From contig CM072168.1 of assembly GCA_036850595.1 (NCBI GenBank), positions 12,701,982 to 12,765,981 of the forward strand: DNA of 64,000 nucleotides, in the 5' to 3' direction. Below the pieces are notes generated by a model. That model saw nothing but the letters and a program-made list of their open reading frames with translations. It was not told the origin of the DNA and did not search any database. Both the position numbers and the translations under genes were made by a program. How positions within the stretch are numbered: the stretch's first letter is position 1; every line of letters starts with the position of its first letter. Source of the stretch: Rhyacichthys aspro. Its lineage: Eukaryota; Chordata; Actinopteri; Gobiiformes; Rhyacichthyidae. This document shows positions 1 through 12,983 of the stretch, in pieces.

Positions 1-275
1 AAAAATGAGTGAGGCAAAAAGTAGAACAAAGTAAACAGAAAGGTTTGGGTACTTTGTAGCCAGTGTGGTCGTGTCTGTGTAAGAGTAATATGTGAGATAG
101 ATATGTGATGAGAGGCAAAAAGGTCTAGTTTCTGTAAATTTACAAATACAAAGCAGTGTTACATGTCTTAGGTCAGCCTGTGATTTGGATTAGCGCTAAG
201 TCCGAATGTGATGACAGCTGCTGCATATGGGAGCACTTTTACTGTGAGTCAGTAAGTTTGTAGAGAGTTTGGCAG

Positions 276-482
276 TGGACCATCACCTCCTCTCAGCACC
301 TGTACGACTTCCTGGAGATGCAGAGTGAAGGCAGAGCCGTGTCAAGGAATGTGCTGATCCCAGGCTACTTAAAATGCAGAAGCTTCACGGATCAGTTTTT
401 GTACGGGCACAAAGACAAGACCCTAGGTTCATTGTCTAAATCACTTTGCTGCTGCGGTGGAATGCAGGGTGACATGCGGAAA
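276..482 (+). CDS. tnfsf11: Putative tnfsf11 stalk exon
   Basis: This is an open frame of 69 codons with C/G-rich third positions in an AT-rich setting. It starts after an AG at 274-275 and can end in phase 0 before a weak donor (GTAACT) at 483. The peptide pattern (HLYDFLEMQ, then NVLIPGYLKC) can be laid against the human RANKL stalk (CIYRILRLHE, then KLIPDSC), which suggests the post-membrane stalk. The acceptor has a poor pyrimidine tract and the similarity is weak. The alternative reading is an exon of a neighbouring gene or a chance open frame. Confidence 0.45.
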
Positions 483-3400
483 GTAACTTAACCCCCCACC
501 TCCACACACGGCACATAAACATCCAACTGAAGTGCCGCCCGTCTTCCTGTACGTTTTGTAACACGTTCCTCCCACACAACTTACAAGAAAACAACATCAA
601 AATCCTACTTTTCTTCACGTGATGTAACTGACTGAAAATATTATTTGTGTGATTATCCGTAGCATTATATAACCTCTCTGTTTCTTTTTCTGTTTTCAGG
701 TAGATTTGTCCACAGCACCTCATCGGCCCATAGAGGTGAGTGGCCTACTATAGAAAACCCTCTACAATCCACTCACTCTGTGTGTCTTTAAATATTTACA
801 TTACAATACAGCATATGCACAACTACAGGCTATTGTGTGAATTGCTTGTTATTGCTGATTAAAACTGGTATTGCATGCAAAGCTGGTTAAGCTCGTGTCA
901 AATGATATGAAGTTATCATTTGACACGAACTTAACCAGCTTTGCATGCAATTAATAAATAGAATAAATAAATTAACCTGCTTAACTTAAAATTGAAAATT
1001 AAAATACAACTGCAGATCTAGTTGTTGTTACTGTTTTGTTAATGTCTTCAGTTACTTTTATGTTTTTGCTCAATTTTGACAGTTTTCTTCAGATTTTGTT
1101 TTCTAAACCATAATTAAAACATATATTGTATTATATATTGTCAGATTAATCATATAATCACAGAAACGAATGATTGAAATCCTAAGTAGTGGTACATAGC
1201 ACATTGGGGACTGCATTTCACCTACTGGCCTCCAAATATATGTCACAATCTGAACTCTGATTGACATTATTTGGTTAACAGTTGTGTCGCTATAACAAAA
1301 TCAGGGATGCTATCCCTATTTTTTTTAATACACAGTAAGATTAATTTGATACATTATGTGTGATTTCAAACTGGTCCATTTATGCAGGGGTGTGTTTTAG
1401 GGCAAACCTTAGCTTCCAGTGTGGAAAAGAAGAGGCCAGACCACAGCAGTAAAAACACCTTTCACCATATCAAATAGCTTGTTGTTAGTTCTGTTTTTCA
1501 AATAGAACATCTTTTAATACAAGTTTGATAAATTACTGGTGAATGGAGGGGGCTCGTTTACCGCTAAGCATGACTCATTTGTTGGCGTCAGCGGTCACAA
1601 TGATCATTCTGTGATATAAGATGGGAAATCCTAATAGTGTTTTTGCTCTCTAAATCCTATTTTGAAGTCACCACCCTTTTTTGGCACAGATGTCATTTAG
1701 CGAAATCAAAAATCATCAAGGCAGAAACACAGAATAAAAGGGATCCCTCTGCCTCACTAAAGTTCGGTTTCCCCTAATGCTTAGATTTCCTTTCAAATTT
1801 GTGTTTTCTTTGTGTATCCCTAGTAGACACAAACCACCCAGCCTGTCTTGAACTAAAGAGCTCATTGTGTTGGCTGTTTCCCATGAAGTGAAAAGTCGAA
1901 ACATTGTGGGAGCTTTATGAGGTGTCAGGGTGACAGGTCTTTGGCCTTCATTTTGTTATTACTCTCTGTTGACTGTCCAAAGGAGTGTTAAAGAGCAGTA
2001 GATACATCTGTCAGCTCTTTTGAAGCAGGGCTGTGGCTGTGGTCAGTGACATCTCAAAAGTGATGAGAATGCAGCAAAGTGAATCAGAAAAAGCTGGACA
2101 AATGATTGTTTACAGTGTGTAGAGATCTGTTACTCAAAAGCGATCTGCTAGGGTGGCCTTGGTTTGAGCAAGTTAACATCTCAAAAACCACTCCTTAACA
2201 TAATAGTTTGAATGACACATGTGGCGCATAGTTAAATGACTTAACTACACTGTGGTGGTGAAGGATCACATATAATCAAGTCAGCCTCACTTGAATACAC
2301 TGTATATTTCAAGGCAGGCTTTACTTTTTCATGAAAGGCATCTGCTGCAGAAATACACTATGCTTGATATTCTTTCAAAATGACACAAAGTTTTCCAGTT
2401 GCTACTACTTTGTTTAAATCATTTTATCTCGTGGGTTACAGAGCTGTGACCAAAAATCAATAGATGGGAGCTCTTCACAATTACTCCCTAGCCTTGGTAA
2501 GACAGTGTTTACCCCAGTCTCATTCCTAGACACTGTGCTATAAACATGTTTGCACAGTAAATTGTTTTTGGAACAAAAGAGAGTGGCAGTTTTAGTATGA
2601 GAATTGTGCAAAAAAAAAAAAAATCTACACTCGAGTTGCGAATAACAAATGATGGACCTTGGATTTTAATATTAGCACAGAGCATGTGAGGAATTATGAG
2701 TCTATCATAGACCAATTTTTAGGCATACAGAATGTTGCAGTGTTTTCTGTGCAGCTTATGTCTGTTTTTTTATAAGTTGCTATGTTTTTAAGCTTTTCAA
2801 CACTTTCATTTTGTCTGACTGTTTCTGTTTTTAGTCACTGTTGCTGTTACATGACATTGGCAGCATTCCTGAGAATTTAGATCAGACATACAAGTTAAAA
2901 CTCCTTCAGGATGCAATAAAATACCATTAGTTGAGTCTGCATAATCTTTTCTTGACAGTTGATTGACATTTGTAATTGCACTGATTTATATGCACATATG
3001 AATAATGGCTCAATGGACTTGGATGGATCAAAGCCACATGCTAAACTAGTTGCATCAGCAGTTGGATCAAATTTGTCTTATTCCACATTTGATAACTTAA
3101 TTATAATTTTAGGCCAACAGTGATATCTTCATCCCCCTTCATGTCACTATGTGGCTGTTTACTTGCTTGGAAACAGTGCTTTTCTCTTGTGTATATGCTC
3201 CATCATGCCTAAGGAGCAGGATGGCCCCAGCTGTGGATAGCAGTGAATAGAATACCCACTCAAGCTTGAACCACGTCCAAGTGTGGTGCCAAATCCACGA
3301 GAAGCACAGTCTATTTCAAAGGTTACACACAGCGGGTGGCCTCACTGTGACAGCCTCTGGCTCCAGTGGCTGCTATGAGTTTAGTGATAGCTGAAGTAAT

Positions 3401-4445
3401 AAAGACAAACAGACTAAGTCAGCTCACTCTTAAGATTCTTTCAACAAAACTGCGCTAAAATATGTAGTAACCCAAACTGTGTTTACTTATGTTAAAACAT
3501 ATATTTCTGTTTGTGACAGGAAGTGCAGACGGAGCCCATGGTGAATGCTTTGAGAGACACAAGAAAAAATAGACGATGTAAAACTCAAAAAGACAGTCTG
3601 CCGTCTGCTCATCTACCAATCAGAGCACAACAGGAGTACTATAAGAGTGAGTCCAGTTTTGCTCATATTTTTCCTCTTGTTAACTATTACCTAATATACT
3701 TTGGTGAGTAGATCTTCATAATGTACCATGTAAATCTCAGGTACAGCTTGTGTCTGAGAATATTAATGAAAGGCTGCTACACTGTATTTCATTAGAGAAA
3801 AACACTCAAGACCAGCTTATTCCGTGACTCACACAACTGGAAGGAATAATGTCATCATAAAATAATGTACAGCTGACCATAAACTGTTAATTTAGTCTTG
3901 GTTTTGTGGTTGTGTGTTATTTATGTGTTATTTCCCTAAGTAACATTTATATGTTTAAATATACATAATATAGATATATGTAATAGCTAATTATGCACTC
4001 TTCGCATGCAGAAGGTGAGCCTAAGGCCGTCACCATTGACTGGGACGAGAAGCAAGGACATCTCCACAGTATGGAATACCACAAAGGAAAGCTGCTTGTG
4101 CGGGAGTCAGGTTTCTACTATGTTTATGCCAAAACCTGTTTCCGCTACTATTATGTGGTTGAGGTCGGAGGTCAGACAGGGACCTCCAGTGTGGATGTTA
4201 GCAACACACAGCTCATTCAGTATGTCTGGCATGAGAGCATCAAACAGAACACCCAGGTGATGCTGATGAAGACGGGCAGCACCATGCGCTGGAACGACAC
4301 CAGCTATAACATGTACTGTGCCCAGCAGGGCCGAGGGGTCCGGCTAGAAGAGGGGGATGCTCTGTTTGTCAATGTGTCTAATGCTTGGTTGCTGGACCCG
4401 GACAGAGCTGGGACGTACTTTGGGGTGATAAAGTTGGGTAACTGA
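276..4445 (+). CDS. tnfsf11: TNF superfamily ligand, RANKL-like (5' partial)
   Basis: Trimeric type II membrane cytokine of the TNF family. RANKL binds the receptor RANK and drives osteoclast and immune-cell differentiation. Proposed coding exons are 276-482, 700-735, 3520-3646 and 4012-4445 (stop), all phase-compatible, encoding about 267 residues without the N-terminus. The last exon is the firm part. It holds most of the C-terminal TNF homology domain, with strand motifs GKLLVRESGFYYVYAK, MKTGSTMRW and the ending LLDPDRAGTYFGVIKL, which closely follows RANKL's LLDPDQDATYFGAFKV. Exon 3520-3646 supplies the stalk-to-domain junction (SAHLPI, compare RANKL FAHLTI). The two upstream exons fit the stalk but are less certain. 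The cytoplasmic and membrane-spanning exon would lie left of the window. TNFSF14 or TRAIL are less likely because the C-terminal block matches RANKL best. Confidence 0.85.
700..735 (+). CDS. tnfsf11: Putative 36-nt micro-exon of tnfsf11
   Basis: A good acceptor (TCTGTTTTCAG ending at 699) and a good donor (GTGAGT at 736-741) bracket 36 nt. The frame that joins the next exon at 3520 in phase 0 is open and reads VDLSTAPHRPIE. The length is a multiple of three, so skipping would keep the frame. There is no direct homology support, only splice-site and phase logic. Confidence 0.4.
741..3519 (+). other. tnfsf11 intron
   Basis: About 2.8 kb between the putative micro-exon and the 3520 exon. Apart from the palindrome at 871-950 and short A/T runs, I see no coding exon, RNA gene or recognisable transposon. 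Confidence 0.5.
871..950. repeat. Near-perfect 36-bp-arm palindrome (hairpin)
   Basis: The left arm 871-906 and right arm 915-950 are reverse complements except for one C/T difference, with an 8-nt spacer (907-914). Both outer ends read TTGCATGCAA, itself a palindrome. It lies inside a tnfsf11 intron. It could be a tiny MITE, a template-switch inversion or a pre-miRNA-like hairpin. Confidence 0.9.
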
Positions 4446-5790
4446 AATATCAATGAGTGGAGCGGACATGCTACTGAACATTCAATATGCCAAAGACCAC
4501 TGTTAGTCTTTTTTTTTTTATGTATCTAATATGTTTCCTGTATGTTTTGTACTTTTCACCAAGAAGTTACAGAGTCTGGTTGAAAATCAGGATGGAAAGT
4601 GACTGTTTGTCACTTATGATACAGTTGGCTCCCAGCTCTCCCAAAAAATAGCAAAAAAACAGACAAATAAAGACTAGCTTAATGAAGCTTTCAGCTTTGT
4701 CCAAAGTAACACTGGATAACTTCATAAGTATTGGGTTTTGCTGGGAAAACTCATTAAATTCTCTTTACACCATTTTTAGGTTTTAAACATTTATGTACTA
4801 ATTAAAACAAACCACAGGAAGTCAGTGCTGGCAAGCCCATCGCAGTTTATCATTAAAAAACATAGGAAACATTTGAGCTGTTAAAGCCTCTGCTTACACT
4901 TAGTGAATGGAGCCAGATAAAACTAACAAGACTTGTCGACCTGTGTCTGTGACCCACAGAGGAGAACGCACATGAATGTTTTCATGTAAGTGTGCTTGAG
5001 GAAGGCAATGAGGCATCCCAACAGTATGTAACAGAGTGCGAGGATGTGTAATAAGAAGTTAACTCTTGATTTGTTTTTCTCTTGAAATCTTCAAGGCACC
5101 ATATAAAGTCCGCAAAAGATTCATTTTGACTCTGATGTTTGTTTAAGCAAAAGCAGTGTTGTAAAATACTGGTTTTCCTTTTTATCCAGTTGTGTCTCTT
5201 TGAAATTTAAAACTCAATCACTGAAGCCAATAACACGACATTGTCATTTGAAACTTCAATGACATCAATTAATGACAATTAACAAGTAATTCAGATAGCT
5301 GGACTGTCTGACCAATATTGTCACAAATAGTCTTTAACTTGAACCAAATTGAGTTTGGTTCATTAACTTAATTTTTTTTTCATTTGGCTCTTCAGTGAGG
5401 TAAATGGGAATATGCACTAAATATTTATTTATTAGTTATAGAGTTACAGAGACAGGTCATTGTTACAGTGACCTCTCGGCTGTAAAAAATCATTTATATT
5501 TCATGTCTGATGACATCCATTATGCAGCACTTAGAGGATTTAGTAGACACGCTTTTTGTTACAGAAACACAGGAGCTTCCTTTTTTAATTCTATATTTAT
5601 GTGCTTTAATTTTGACGATTCTGTGTGCACTTGGTGCCTTGCCATAAGCAATGTGGATGTATTGTTTCAGATTGTAGAAAACCTGTAAGATTTGAGTTCT
5701 TTTGTCCATTCAGTGTTTTGTTGTTCCTTGTTTTATTTATGTTTATGTTGTTAATAAAAAACTACTTTTGTAATATTGTTTCCTATGCAC
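4446..5790 (+). other. tnfsf11: Long, AU-rich 3' UTR of tnfsf11
   Basis: The region after the stop codon is AT-rich and carries two AATAAA signals, at 4666-4671 and about 5752-5757. The second is followed by a T/GT-rich stretch typical of a cleavage site. Overlapping ATTTA pentamers (ATTTATTTATTA from 5423) resemble the AU-rich instability elements common in cytokine transcripts. Use of the distal site is inferred. Confidence 0.5.
4666..4671 (+). terminator. Candidate proximal poly(A) signal of tnfsf11
   Basis: AATAAA lies 221 nt after the tnfsf11 stop codon. A second AATAAA near 5752 is a candidate distal site with a better GT-rich downstream context. Confidence 0.5.
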
Positions 5791-5799
5791 TGATGTTAG

Positions 5800-8700
5800 A
5801 GGGTAAGTCTTACCAAGGTAATAAACTTACTTGCTTCAGATCACAATGTAATTTAACAATAGGGCCACCCTGACTGTGATATGATTTTGATGTGCAAATT
5901 GATATTTGCTGCAATCTTTGAAAAATCAAGACAATTATGTCCAAAGAGTGAGGTCATACTGTTCCACTTCCCTGCTGCTGCAGCTTTGGTCAGAGCGCCC
6001 CACCATCTCATTACAGAGATAGATTGTGTAAAGAAACCGCCCACTGCTACAGCACCACTAACTCACAGCAGACATTTGGACCGCAGTACGCAGTGACCTG
6101 CAGAATAAACTAGAAACAGGCTGTACTAGATGGTAATACTGATGAGAATATTATAATTTGAATGTAATGCATAGTAGTCATTTTGATCATTGTGGTGTCC
6201 CTTAAGAAGCATGTGTAAAAGAAACATCGTTTTAAGCTACAACCAAAGCCAAATATTTTTTCTATTGTGTGCCGTGGGGCGTTCACCCACATGGGGGGGG
6301 GGTTCCCTTTTTGCAGTGTATGCTGGGACCTCACACGGCTTCATAATTGTTCAAAAGAATATGAAACTAAATCAAGGCTTTGAACAAAAATACTGACATG
6401 CATACGGAGCTGATAACATTTTGGCTTGGGTTTTCAGTCCTTTTTACAACATAAAGCAAATATCTTACAGGCAATCATCCATGACAAGAGTGATAAAACA
6501 CCAATAAGCAATATAGAATATACAGTCCCTATGAGCAATATGAAATCCCTTTGGTCAAGTGTTACTCAAATTCCTAACAATTCTAGAGGAATAATCCAGT
6601 TGTGGCATCCATTGGGCTTCTCAGTTTCAGATGTAAATAGTTGAAACCATTACAGTGTAAACAGTCGACTTCCGTAGTGTGCCACCCTTTTGAAGTGACT
6701 CGATTTCTCAATTCTTGGCCCAGGAGAGAAACCATTAAAATGTGTTGTGTCAGTAAACACTACGGGAAGCTTGGCGTCCACTGTAAGCCCCTTCTCAACC
6801 TGACATGTTTAACATCATTCATATACAGTACAAAGCATTTCACTTGCAGCTGCACTCATTGCTACATGAAAAGGCCTGTTTTGGCAGAAGAGTACATTCT
6901 GTACCAACTTGTTTTATTGCTCACATATGTAAAAACACAAAGGCGACGGTAATGAAAATAAATGGGCCAATCCATCTGAAAGTGGGTATGGATTTTAACA
7001 TCACATGGCTTAAATGTAGTGCTGAGATGTGATTTTTACATTTTCCACCATCTATTGGACTTGTTTTCCATTTAAGATGGTGCATCTCTGTAAGACATTA
7101 TTCCAGACTGTTTATCCTGTGGCTCAGTTTAGATGTGGAGATGTTTTGGAAAATATATCAGGGTGTTTTTCCCCCAATAAGCAGAACCGGAGGCATCAAT
7201 ATAGAAGTCAGTGCTATTAGCAAACTATGGGTGCTAAACTTTATGAGACTGTGGTTTGGAGGAAATAGAACTCGGAGAAGCAGCTGGAGGTCTTTATTAT
7301 TGCCACGCAGGTTACAAAGCATTTCACAAGGCATTTGAATATACACACACTCACTATCAATGTATGTATCTATGGCCACACACATCCACAAACCCTTTCA
7401 GGCAAGCTGCATGCACGCTCCCCTCTGCTTAGTCAGCACACACAACTATTTTCACAAGCTTTGTTTTCAACCCTGTGTTGGCATTTGATGCCACTTTGAT
7501 TACCACTTGGCTAATGCTAACATCAGTGATATTAAAGCAAAGAAAGTGAAATTGACATTCTAGACTCCAGACCCATGGGCAGAAGATAGCAGCAGGTTAT
7601 TACTGTAACAAGGCTGTGTCATCTCCTGCATGAGCTGTCTGCATGGTTTGTATGTGTCAGACAGCCCATGTCTGGAAAGTTAAAAGTTAGATATTTAGTC
7701 ATGTGTCAAGGATGGTAGCCAATTAATAATTCAAAATAATTAGTGATGTTTCAAGCCTTACACACTATCTTGATTCAAATTCCTGTTGATTCAATCTCCT
7801 GTTCGCGCTGTCACTTTGGAACGACCCCTGAGACCTAACATACTTCTTCACTTGAGGCAGAACTTTCCTTTAACCTGAAGGGGACAGGCCAACTGGGAAG
7901 CATGGCCTTGGTCAATGGCAATCTCCACTACACCGGCTCTACCTACACTGGAAGTGTATTGCAATATTATTGCAAGTAATCAAATCCAAAAGGATGCTGT
8001 GTATATTAGCAAATTACAACAGGTTTGGCCAGTCAACCAGTAACAGCACAGAGGCTTTTTTTGACAGCCATGAAAAGTCCCATCCAATGTCATGCTTATA
8101 CAAAACAGTACAGGTATGTTTCAATCTGCTTTGGCAAAGTGCTCTCATTTGGATACAAAAGACTTACATTTCGGTAAATGAAAGTAAAACCTGCTTGTAA
8201 AACCAGACACTGGGAAAATCTCCAAAATGTTATGGTTTTATGGCTAATAAAGTTTACTGTGTTATAAAAAAATTATATGAAGTCTATGGACCAAAATAGG
8301 CTAAACTCAGTAGAGAAAGTCATAAAGCAGAAAACTGTTATTTTAGACATTTACAAGGTGATTTTCTGTGCAAAAATGGGGATCATCATTCAATCATTTG
8401 CTCATTGTCCAACTTACAGTTTCATAGGGCTCATTCAATAGTTTTGGTTTATAGGTCTTTAAATGTTTAAGACCCAGTGCTCAGTACTTCAGCAGACCGG
8501 TGAATGTACATATTTATTTATGAGACATCTTATTACACCCAGAGGAAAGGGTACAACTTAAAAACAGGAACGATTGTGGCAAACAGATGCAAGCAATACA
8601 TGCAACCGCTCAAAAGAATGCTTGAAATGCGTCATGTATCAAAAGAGGGAATCCCCTTTAGGTAATACAAAGTCAAACAGAAGTAATCCTCAGTGTTTCC

Positions 8701-10500
8701 AATGGATAAAATGTCTCAAAAGAATCAGGCTGCTTCCTTTAAGATGTGGAGACACCTGGCCAGAGTTGCACAGATCTACATCTAATCTCTGTGTAGACAC
8801 CTGCAGATGGTCTTTGAGTCTGATAAAGATGGTTTTAATAGTATTAACAGGTTATTAGATGACACAAATATTCTTTGGATGTCTTCGAGGGCCAGGTGAT
8901 GAGTGAGACGAGCGACAATGTTAACAAATAAAACCTAAATCAGCTGAGGTTCCCAGACTTCCTAAACCACCAGACACAACAACTTACACACCCAAAAACT
9001 GAGAAAACTGTTTTCTTTAATCCTGCTTCTATTTCCACATGAATTCATTGGCCTGTATTTCTTCCAGAATCATGGGGCAAAACTATTTTCTAATAAATTA
9101 TAATTAATAAACAGATATATGTTAGTCAATAGAAACCGAGCCTCTTTATGCCAGCATTCCATTGTTTAAAGCTTAACACAACATCTTTGACCAGAGAGAT
9201 CAGAGAAATGCTTTTCTGGTTGTACTTGAGTTAAGTTTCTGTGTATTTATTGTAGAGTGAGGATATGCTTATGCCCTGTAAATGTGTGCAAAGTGTATTA
9301 CATTATGACCATTTCCACAACTCAAATGACAAAACTTCCCCTTCATACACATAGGAAAATGAATATCATTGTTGGCGATCTCTGAATGTGTTAAACTAGG
9401 CCAATGTAAGCCACAGTGTATTGCATCAGATCTTTATCTCTGCTATAACACAATTTTGACTAGAGCAGCACTTTTTCCCATAGGCATGACCTTGTTACAA
9501 CCACTCAGCGCACGCTAACCACTGAGATGCACCTCTAGCAGCAAGGCTCTCAGGCCCAGTGTCTCCATTTGTCAGATCCACGTGATTTTATCTTTATAAT
9601 CACAAATCACATAGTGTTGTTCTCCCTGAACTCTGCTGAAAACACTCAGGAGTTCAGTGAGTGTTTCAATTGATGGGGCAATAGTAAAACACTGTCTGGC
9701 AAAGATCTGTGAAAAGGGAGCCCTGTCTCACAAATACAGCCAAGTCACAATATAATGCATAATAGTTTGATGGATTCAGTGCAAAAATGAAAATTATCCA
9801 CTTTGTTAAAAAGTTTGGAAATTTTCATTGCAAGCCCATCAATGACCTTTGGCATAGTTTATCATGTAAAGTTAGTAATGAACATAACAAAATAAGAAAG
9901 GAAAAAAAAAACATTGATATGGAGTTAACTTTGAACATTATTAACTACGACAGACTAATGTTAAAAGTAAATAGCTGCTCTTCTGAATTTGCTTTCTATC
10001 TCCACAAGACAAGGTTCAGAGCACTCTGTATCATGCAATGTTTGTATTGGCAAAATCTTCATTTATTCAGGGTGTGCACTAGTATAATGTGACATTAGAT
10101 AAAGTTGCATGCACATGCTTTTAAATAAAATAGAAATCACCCAGATTGTAAAGGCAATACTGTGCCCTGTTTAAAAGGTCACTTTACATCTTGTAAGAGT
10201 AAAGCTGACTTTGATTTTTTTTTTTCATTAGAAAAGATAAGAGTATTTTAACAAATACCCTACACATTTTGTGGTTGTACCATAATTATTCTACTGTGTT
10301 ACAGTGCCAACAATTCTTTACACTAACTTTTGCCATTCATTTTTCAAATATGCCAATTAACCTAACTTACTGGTAAAGAGGGCATTACACAAGAGCTTAT
10401 TCACACCAACTCTGTATATCCACAATTAAACAACAGGATGCTGCTGGGAGCTTGTAAAAACTTCCACCCACAGTGTTATTGACATGACACTGGGCACCTC
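5800..10500. other. Intergenic, no gene seen
   Basis: Short open frames occur on both strands, but none shows a domain, convincing splice borders or coding-like composition. There are no RNA genes and no clear transposon ends. A run of eleven G at 6292-6302 is the only low-complexity oddity. Confidence 0.5.
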
Positions 10501-10513
10501 TGCCAAACCTCTT

Positions 10514-10848
10514 TTACCAGAATCCACTCAACCTTGGGATGGGCTCAAAAGTTTTTTCTGCTGGATTAACTAGCAGCGAGTCCATATTTATACCAACTGG
10601 AGACGTGTATGGATGTATCACCTGAGAAGGAAGTGCATATTTTTGCTGGTTAATCCCTCCACTGATTGGAAACAAACAAGTCATGTAGGGCTATTTCCCC
10701 GCAGCCTCCGTCAGTTTGTCTGCTGCAGACCGCGGCAGTGGTAGCAGATTAGAGAGAGGAATCCACGAATCAACAGCTGTCCGTCTGTGTGGTGCTGAGG
10801 TTAACGTTAGTCTGGTACAATCACAATCACAAACACACAAACAGTCCA
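10514..10848 (-). other. Uncertain interrupted reading frame
   Basis: On the - strand an ATG at 10848 opens a frame that runs to a TAG at 10691-10693. The same frame then stays open to a TAA at 10514-10516. The segments read ...LLPLPRSAADKLTEAAGK and, after the TAG, ...SPVGINMDSLLVNPAEKT... An acceptor-like CAG precedes the second part at about 10665. I do not recognise the protein. One stop in about 110 codons can arise by chance, so this may be a decayed exon, a last exon with its 3' UTR, or nothing. Confidence 0.2.
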
Positions 10849-11528
10849 TGGTTAGATATGCACAGGATTACAAGCATGCATAGACACATTTAAACACACA
10901 CAAGCAGCTGTTTGGAATTACAGAGACTCAGGGTGACGAACTCACTGACAGTGCTGCGACTCATGCAACATTCAAAGGCAGACAAATACCTAAGAAAACA
11001 GACAATATTCATGCAATTCTCTTTTTTGAAATTCACTGGTGTAGAGTTGACAACTGACTGATTGAAATGCCTTAATCTAGCAAACAGGTATCCATTTTCC
11101 CAAATCATCTCAATTGGTTTCGTTCAAGCTGCCACATCAAGAAAATCAGAGCAGCCTTCAGGAAAAAAGTAGGTCTAACTAGTAAACGTCATTGAAGGCA
11201 TCAGTCAATTTCAATCAGCATTCCTTTCATCAGCAAAGCTATCCTGTGTCCTAGAGTTTCAAAATGGCAGCCACACTTCTTCACTCCTTTGCCTTTTGTA
11301 TGTTAATCCTCAGTTTTGGCATGATGATCGTAGACAGTCTGACATCAGTCCTCATGGTTTTGGGATAGACTGACTGGGAAATATTCAAAGGCCTGATGAT
11401 GGCTAAACCATTGACTGTTTAAGAGACATTTGAGACAGTCTACAAGTGAGAATGTTTTAGATTTTGGATGATAGGCTATTACACAAAATAAATAGAAGCA
11501 GGTGTCTTAACTCTTGTTTATGTATTGT

Positions 11529-11600
11529 ATTGTGTGTGTGTGTGTATGTATGTGTGTGTGTGTGTGTGTGTAAATATATATATATATATATATATGTATA
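11529..11600. repeat. Compound (TG)n/(TA)n microsatellite
   Basis: TG repeats interrupted by TATG are followed by a (TA)n tract. This is simple-sequence DNA and explains the valine/cysteine/tyrosine-rich frame across it. Confidence 0.95.
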
Positions 11601-12983
11601 TCACTTCCAAGCGTTCCTCATGTTTGAGTGGGGTTTGAAGCAGTGGTGTATTCACTGTAGTATGAGAACTTGGCTTCTGACTGTATCTGAGACATCTTTA
11701 CTCTAAACACAGCTTCTAGTTATTTATAGGGTTTATAAAGTGTTTTACCACTGCTGTTTATATTCAAGTATTCCATTGCTTTAGTTTAAGAGTCAGGTTG
11801 TTTTTCTGCTGTGCTTTGGACAGAACAGAATTGGACTGTAAGCTACGCTACGCTGTTATTATAGCATTTAAAGACAATGTTGTATTGATGGACTTATTGA
11901 ACTACAGACCACAACTTCTGTAGACAGTTGTCTAGCACTTTAAGCTTAACAAGCGGTAAATTAATTAATGTAATGTTTAGATTTTGAAGGTTGTAAGGAT
12001 TAGAAGAAATGGGAAAGTGACCAGCAGCTTTGTGCTTTATGATATGTCTGGACTCTCTGCCAAACCTAACTGTAACAGTGATCCCACACATCTCTGAACC
12101 TAAGTCCAGCCAAAACAACCACAGTTTCTCAATTTGTCACCTAACTTGAGTTATCATTCATTTCTAGACAAAGGCAACCAGTCAACAAAACAGATCTCTA
12201 TAGGACCCCACAGGAGCTTCATCATCTGAAAACCCTGAGGTTGACAGCTTTGCAAGGATTGGTGCTTTGTGTCAGCTAAATAATGGCTGTTTGGATTTTC
12301 AAAAAATAACACACTCTTAAAACCTTAATAATGTTATGTGATGTTTGTTGTGGTCAATTTTATTGTTTTACAAAACGTTTTATTTCTCGTTTTACCTGAA
12401 ACTTCTACCGTCCCACACGTAAACACTTGGCCTGAGTTTAACTCAGATCCAGTAAGTGTTTGTTCTGCCGCCAGTCAAAAGTAGCTAGTAGCTTTACTGT
12501 AAACACAATTATGTTAACTATGGCAAGGTTCAGTGACCACATAAAGGGAGATACACTCTCACGCAAAAACACTTTTGCACACTATACTTACTCACTCACT
12601 TACACGCTCATAAAGCAAGAACGCGGCTTGAACCTGCACCTGGATCACACAATACATGGACCCACTGGCTGCTCACTTGGACGCACACCTACACATGATA
12701 AACAACTTCCTCTGTGGTCGTGCTGATTAGAAAGCACACTGACAGGCTACACTGAGGAGGAGGCTGGAGGCCCACACTGCACACACTCAAACTACAACAG
12801 ACAATGGAGGCTTCACGGGTCACTTCACTGGAAGCTACGCTGATGGCATCCAAATATCTGCATATCTTTTTCTCCATTTTTTTTAATGCCGTTGAGAGAA
12901 TTGTGATGGAGTTCTTGGTATGACATGAAGCTGAAATTTCTTCAGGTTGAGTAGCAAACACTGACAACAAGCCCTGTAAATGC

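Noticed and set aside
276..491. C-terminal exon of AKAP11, the mammalian upstream neighbour of TNFSF11
   Set aside because: The peptide does not resemble the AKAP11 C-terminus as I know it and fits the RANKL stalk better.
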